64,000 bases of DNA from the NCBI RefSeq assembly GCF_002001175.1, contig NZ_MUNT01000001.1, forward strand, positions 682,001-746,000, written 5' to 3'. The position numbers were made by a program, and so were the translations under genes. The notes under the pieces are model-generated. The model had not been told where the DNA came from, searched no databases, and saw only the letters and a list, made by a program, of their open reading frames with translations. The DNA is from Rhodanobacter sp. C03. GTDB taxonomy: Bacteria; Pseudomonadota; Gammaproteobacteria; Xanthomonadales; Rhodanobacteraceae. This document shows, piece by piece, positions 63,113 through 64,000 of the stretch (the first letter of the stretch is position 1; every line of letters begins with the position of its first letter).

Positions 63113-64000
63113 ATGCGCATTCTGGAACGTTCCGTTTTCGTCGGCCCGTCGTTGTATGCGCATTTTCCGGTCATCCGGCTCGAACTCGATCTCGGCGAAC
63201 TCGAAAAGTGGCCGACCGGCAAGCTCGGCGCCACGTTTGTCGACGGCCTGATCGCCGCATTGCCGGGGCTGGCCGAACACGGTTGCTCGTACCGCGAACC
63301 CGGCGGCTTCATCCGCCGTATGCGCGAAGGCGAGGGTACCTGGCTTGGTCATGTGCTCGAACACGTGGCGATCGAACTGCAGAACGTGGCGGGCGAGGAT
63401 GTCACCTTCGGCAAGACGCGCAGCGTCGACAAGCCAGGCGTGTATTCGGTGGTCTACGAGTACGTGCAGAAGGAGGAGGGCATTGCCGCCGGTGAGCTGG
63501 CCCTGCGCCTGCTGTCCTCGTTGCTGCCGGCTGAACTGCAGGTGCGCGGCAACGTGCCGGAAGGTTGGGAGTGGACGAGCGCGCGCGACGAGTTCATCCG
63601 CTACGCGCAGCGCCGCGCGCTCGGGCCGTCCACCGCGTCGCTGGTGCGCGCGGCCGAGGAACGCGACATCCCGTGGCTGCGCCTCAACGACCAGTCGTTG
63701 GTGCAACTGGGTCACGGCAAATACCAGCAACGCATCCAGGCCACGGTGACCGGACGCACGCCGCATATCGCGGTGGAACTGGCCAGCGACAAGGAAGAAA
63801 CCAACAAGATCCTCGCCTCGCTTGGCCTGCCGGTACCCAAGCAGGAACTGGTGCAGAGCGAGGAGGGTGCACTGCGCGCCGCACGCAGGCTCGGTGTGCC
63901 GGTGGTGACCAAGCCGTTCAATGGCAACCATGGCCGCGGCATCTCGATCCATCTGATGACCGACGAGCAGGTTGTCGAAGGCTTCAAGGCCGCGCGTGAG
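63113..64000 (+). CDS. cphA: Cyanophycin synthetase CphA, N-terminal part (3' end outside window)
   Basis: CphA builds cyanophycin by adding Asp to the backbone and Arg to each side chain, using ATP. The frame starts at ATG 63113, with AAGGA 8 nt upstream, and stays open to the window edge (296 codons). It begins MRILERSVFVGPSLYAHFP, then shows the CphA N-domain (GEGTWLGHVLEHVAIELQ) and a glutamate-ligase-like ATP-grasp start: GKYQQRIQATVTGRTPHIAV and LASDKEETNKIL. VVTKPFNGNHGRGISI is the ATP-binding lysine and glycine loop. The muramyl-ligase-like C-terminal half would lie beyond the window. Confidence 0.95.
   Translation, partial: MRILERSVFVGPSLYAHFPVIRLELDLGELEKWPTGKLGATFVDGLIAALPGLAEHGCSYREPGGFIRRMREGEGTWLGHVLEHVAIELQNVAGEDVTFGKTRSVDKPGVYSVVYEYVQKEEGIAAGELALRLLSSLLPAELQVRGNVPEGWEWTSARDEFIRYAQRRALGPSTASLVRAAEERDIPWLRLNDQSLVQLGHGKYQQRIQATVTGRTPHIAVELASDKEETNKILASLGLPVPKQELVQSEEGALRAARRLGVPVVTKPFNGNHGRGISIHLMTDEQVVEGFKAARE

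Overview
The window is about 64 kb of high-GC, densely packed chromosomal DNA. The proteins, the order lptD-surA-pdxA-rsmA-apaG-apaH, the SAH riboswitch before ahcY and the REP-type repeats point to a gammaproteobacterium of the Xanthomonadales, most likely Rhodanobacteraceae. The family assignment is inference, because there is no rRNA in the window. Most genes are housekeeping. No phage, insertion sequence, integron or CRISPR array was seen.

Layout. 1-0.8 kb: the 3' end of secA and a strong bidirectional terminator. 0.8-7.7 kb (minus): the outer-membrane-biogenesis and RNA-maintenance operon lptD-surA-pdxA-rsmA-apaG-apaH. 7.9-10.0 kb (minus): a probable cobalamin module made of a BtuM-like membrane protein, a PduO-type adenosyltransferase and a histone-deacetylase-family amidohydrolase. 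10.1-12.6 kb: two overlapping ubiquinone-type hydroxylases. 12.6-18.8 kb: a secreted dienelactone-hydrolase-like protein, a membrane GTPase (DUF697) and a 1210-residue propeller hybrid histidine kinase whose last 16 codons lie in a repeat. 18.8-23.0 kb: holC and pepA, divergent from lptF-lptG. 23.0-28.9 kb: an NdvA-like ABC exporter, threonine aldolase, an SLC13 permease and trmB. 28.9-30.6 kb: the 4.5S SRP RNA, tRNA-Gly(CCC) and rimB-rimK. 30.7-33.4 kb: a secreted unknown protein, a BlaI-type repressor and an M56 metallopeptidase with a TonB-like end. 33.8-35.7 kb: an OmpR-type two-component pair.

35.8-41.3 kb (minus): ilvE, a small secreted protein, metF, an ATP-grasp gene and ahcY with its SAH riboswitch. 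The ATP-grasp gene, with a terminator on its ahcY side, separates ahcY from metF. 41.4-46.0 kb: ppc and uup, convergent. 46.3-51.9 kb: a D,D-carboxypeptidase, a small secreted protein, glsA, a PHA depolymerase, a methyltransferase and an RDD protein. 51.9-57.7 kb: xerD, dsbC and purL. 57.7-60.8 kb: a membrane protein, a glycosyltransferase, an EamA exporter and a DUF2127 protein.

60.9-64 kb (plus): an isoaspartyl-dipeptidase-like gene, cyanophycinase and the start of cyanophycin synthetase. Together these form a synthesis, depolymerisation and dipeptide-hydrolysis cycle for a nitrogen-storage polymer. The PHA depolymerase is consistent with a cell that also stores carbon polymer, although no PHA synthase is visible here. 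The points most worth a second look are the cyanophycin cluster with a Lys-to-Glu change in its dipeptidase, the BtuM-like protein, the SRP RNA with a GACC apical loop, the interrupted ahcY-metF unit and the repeat that supplies the kinase C-terminus.
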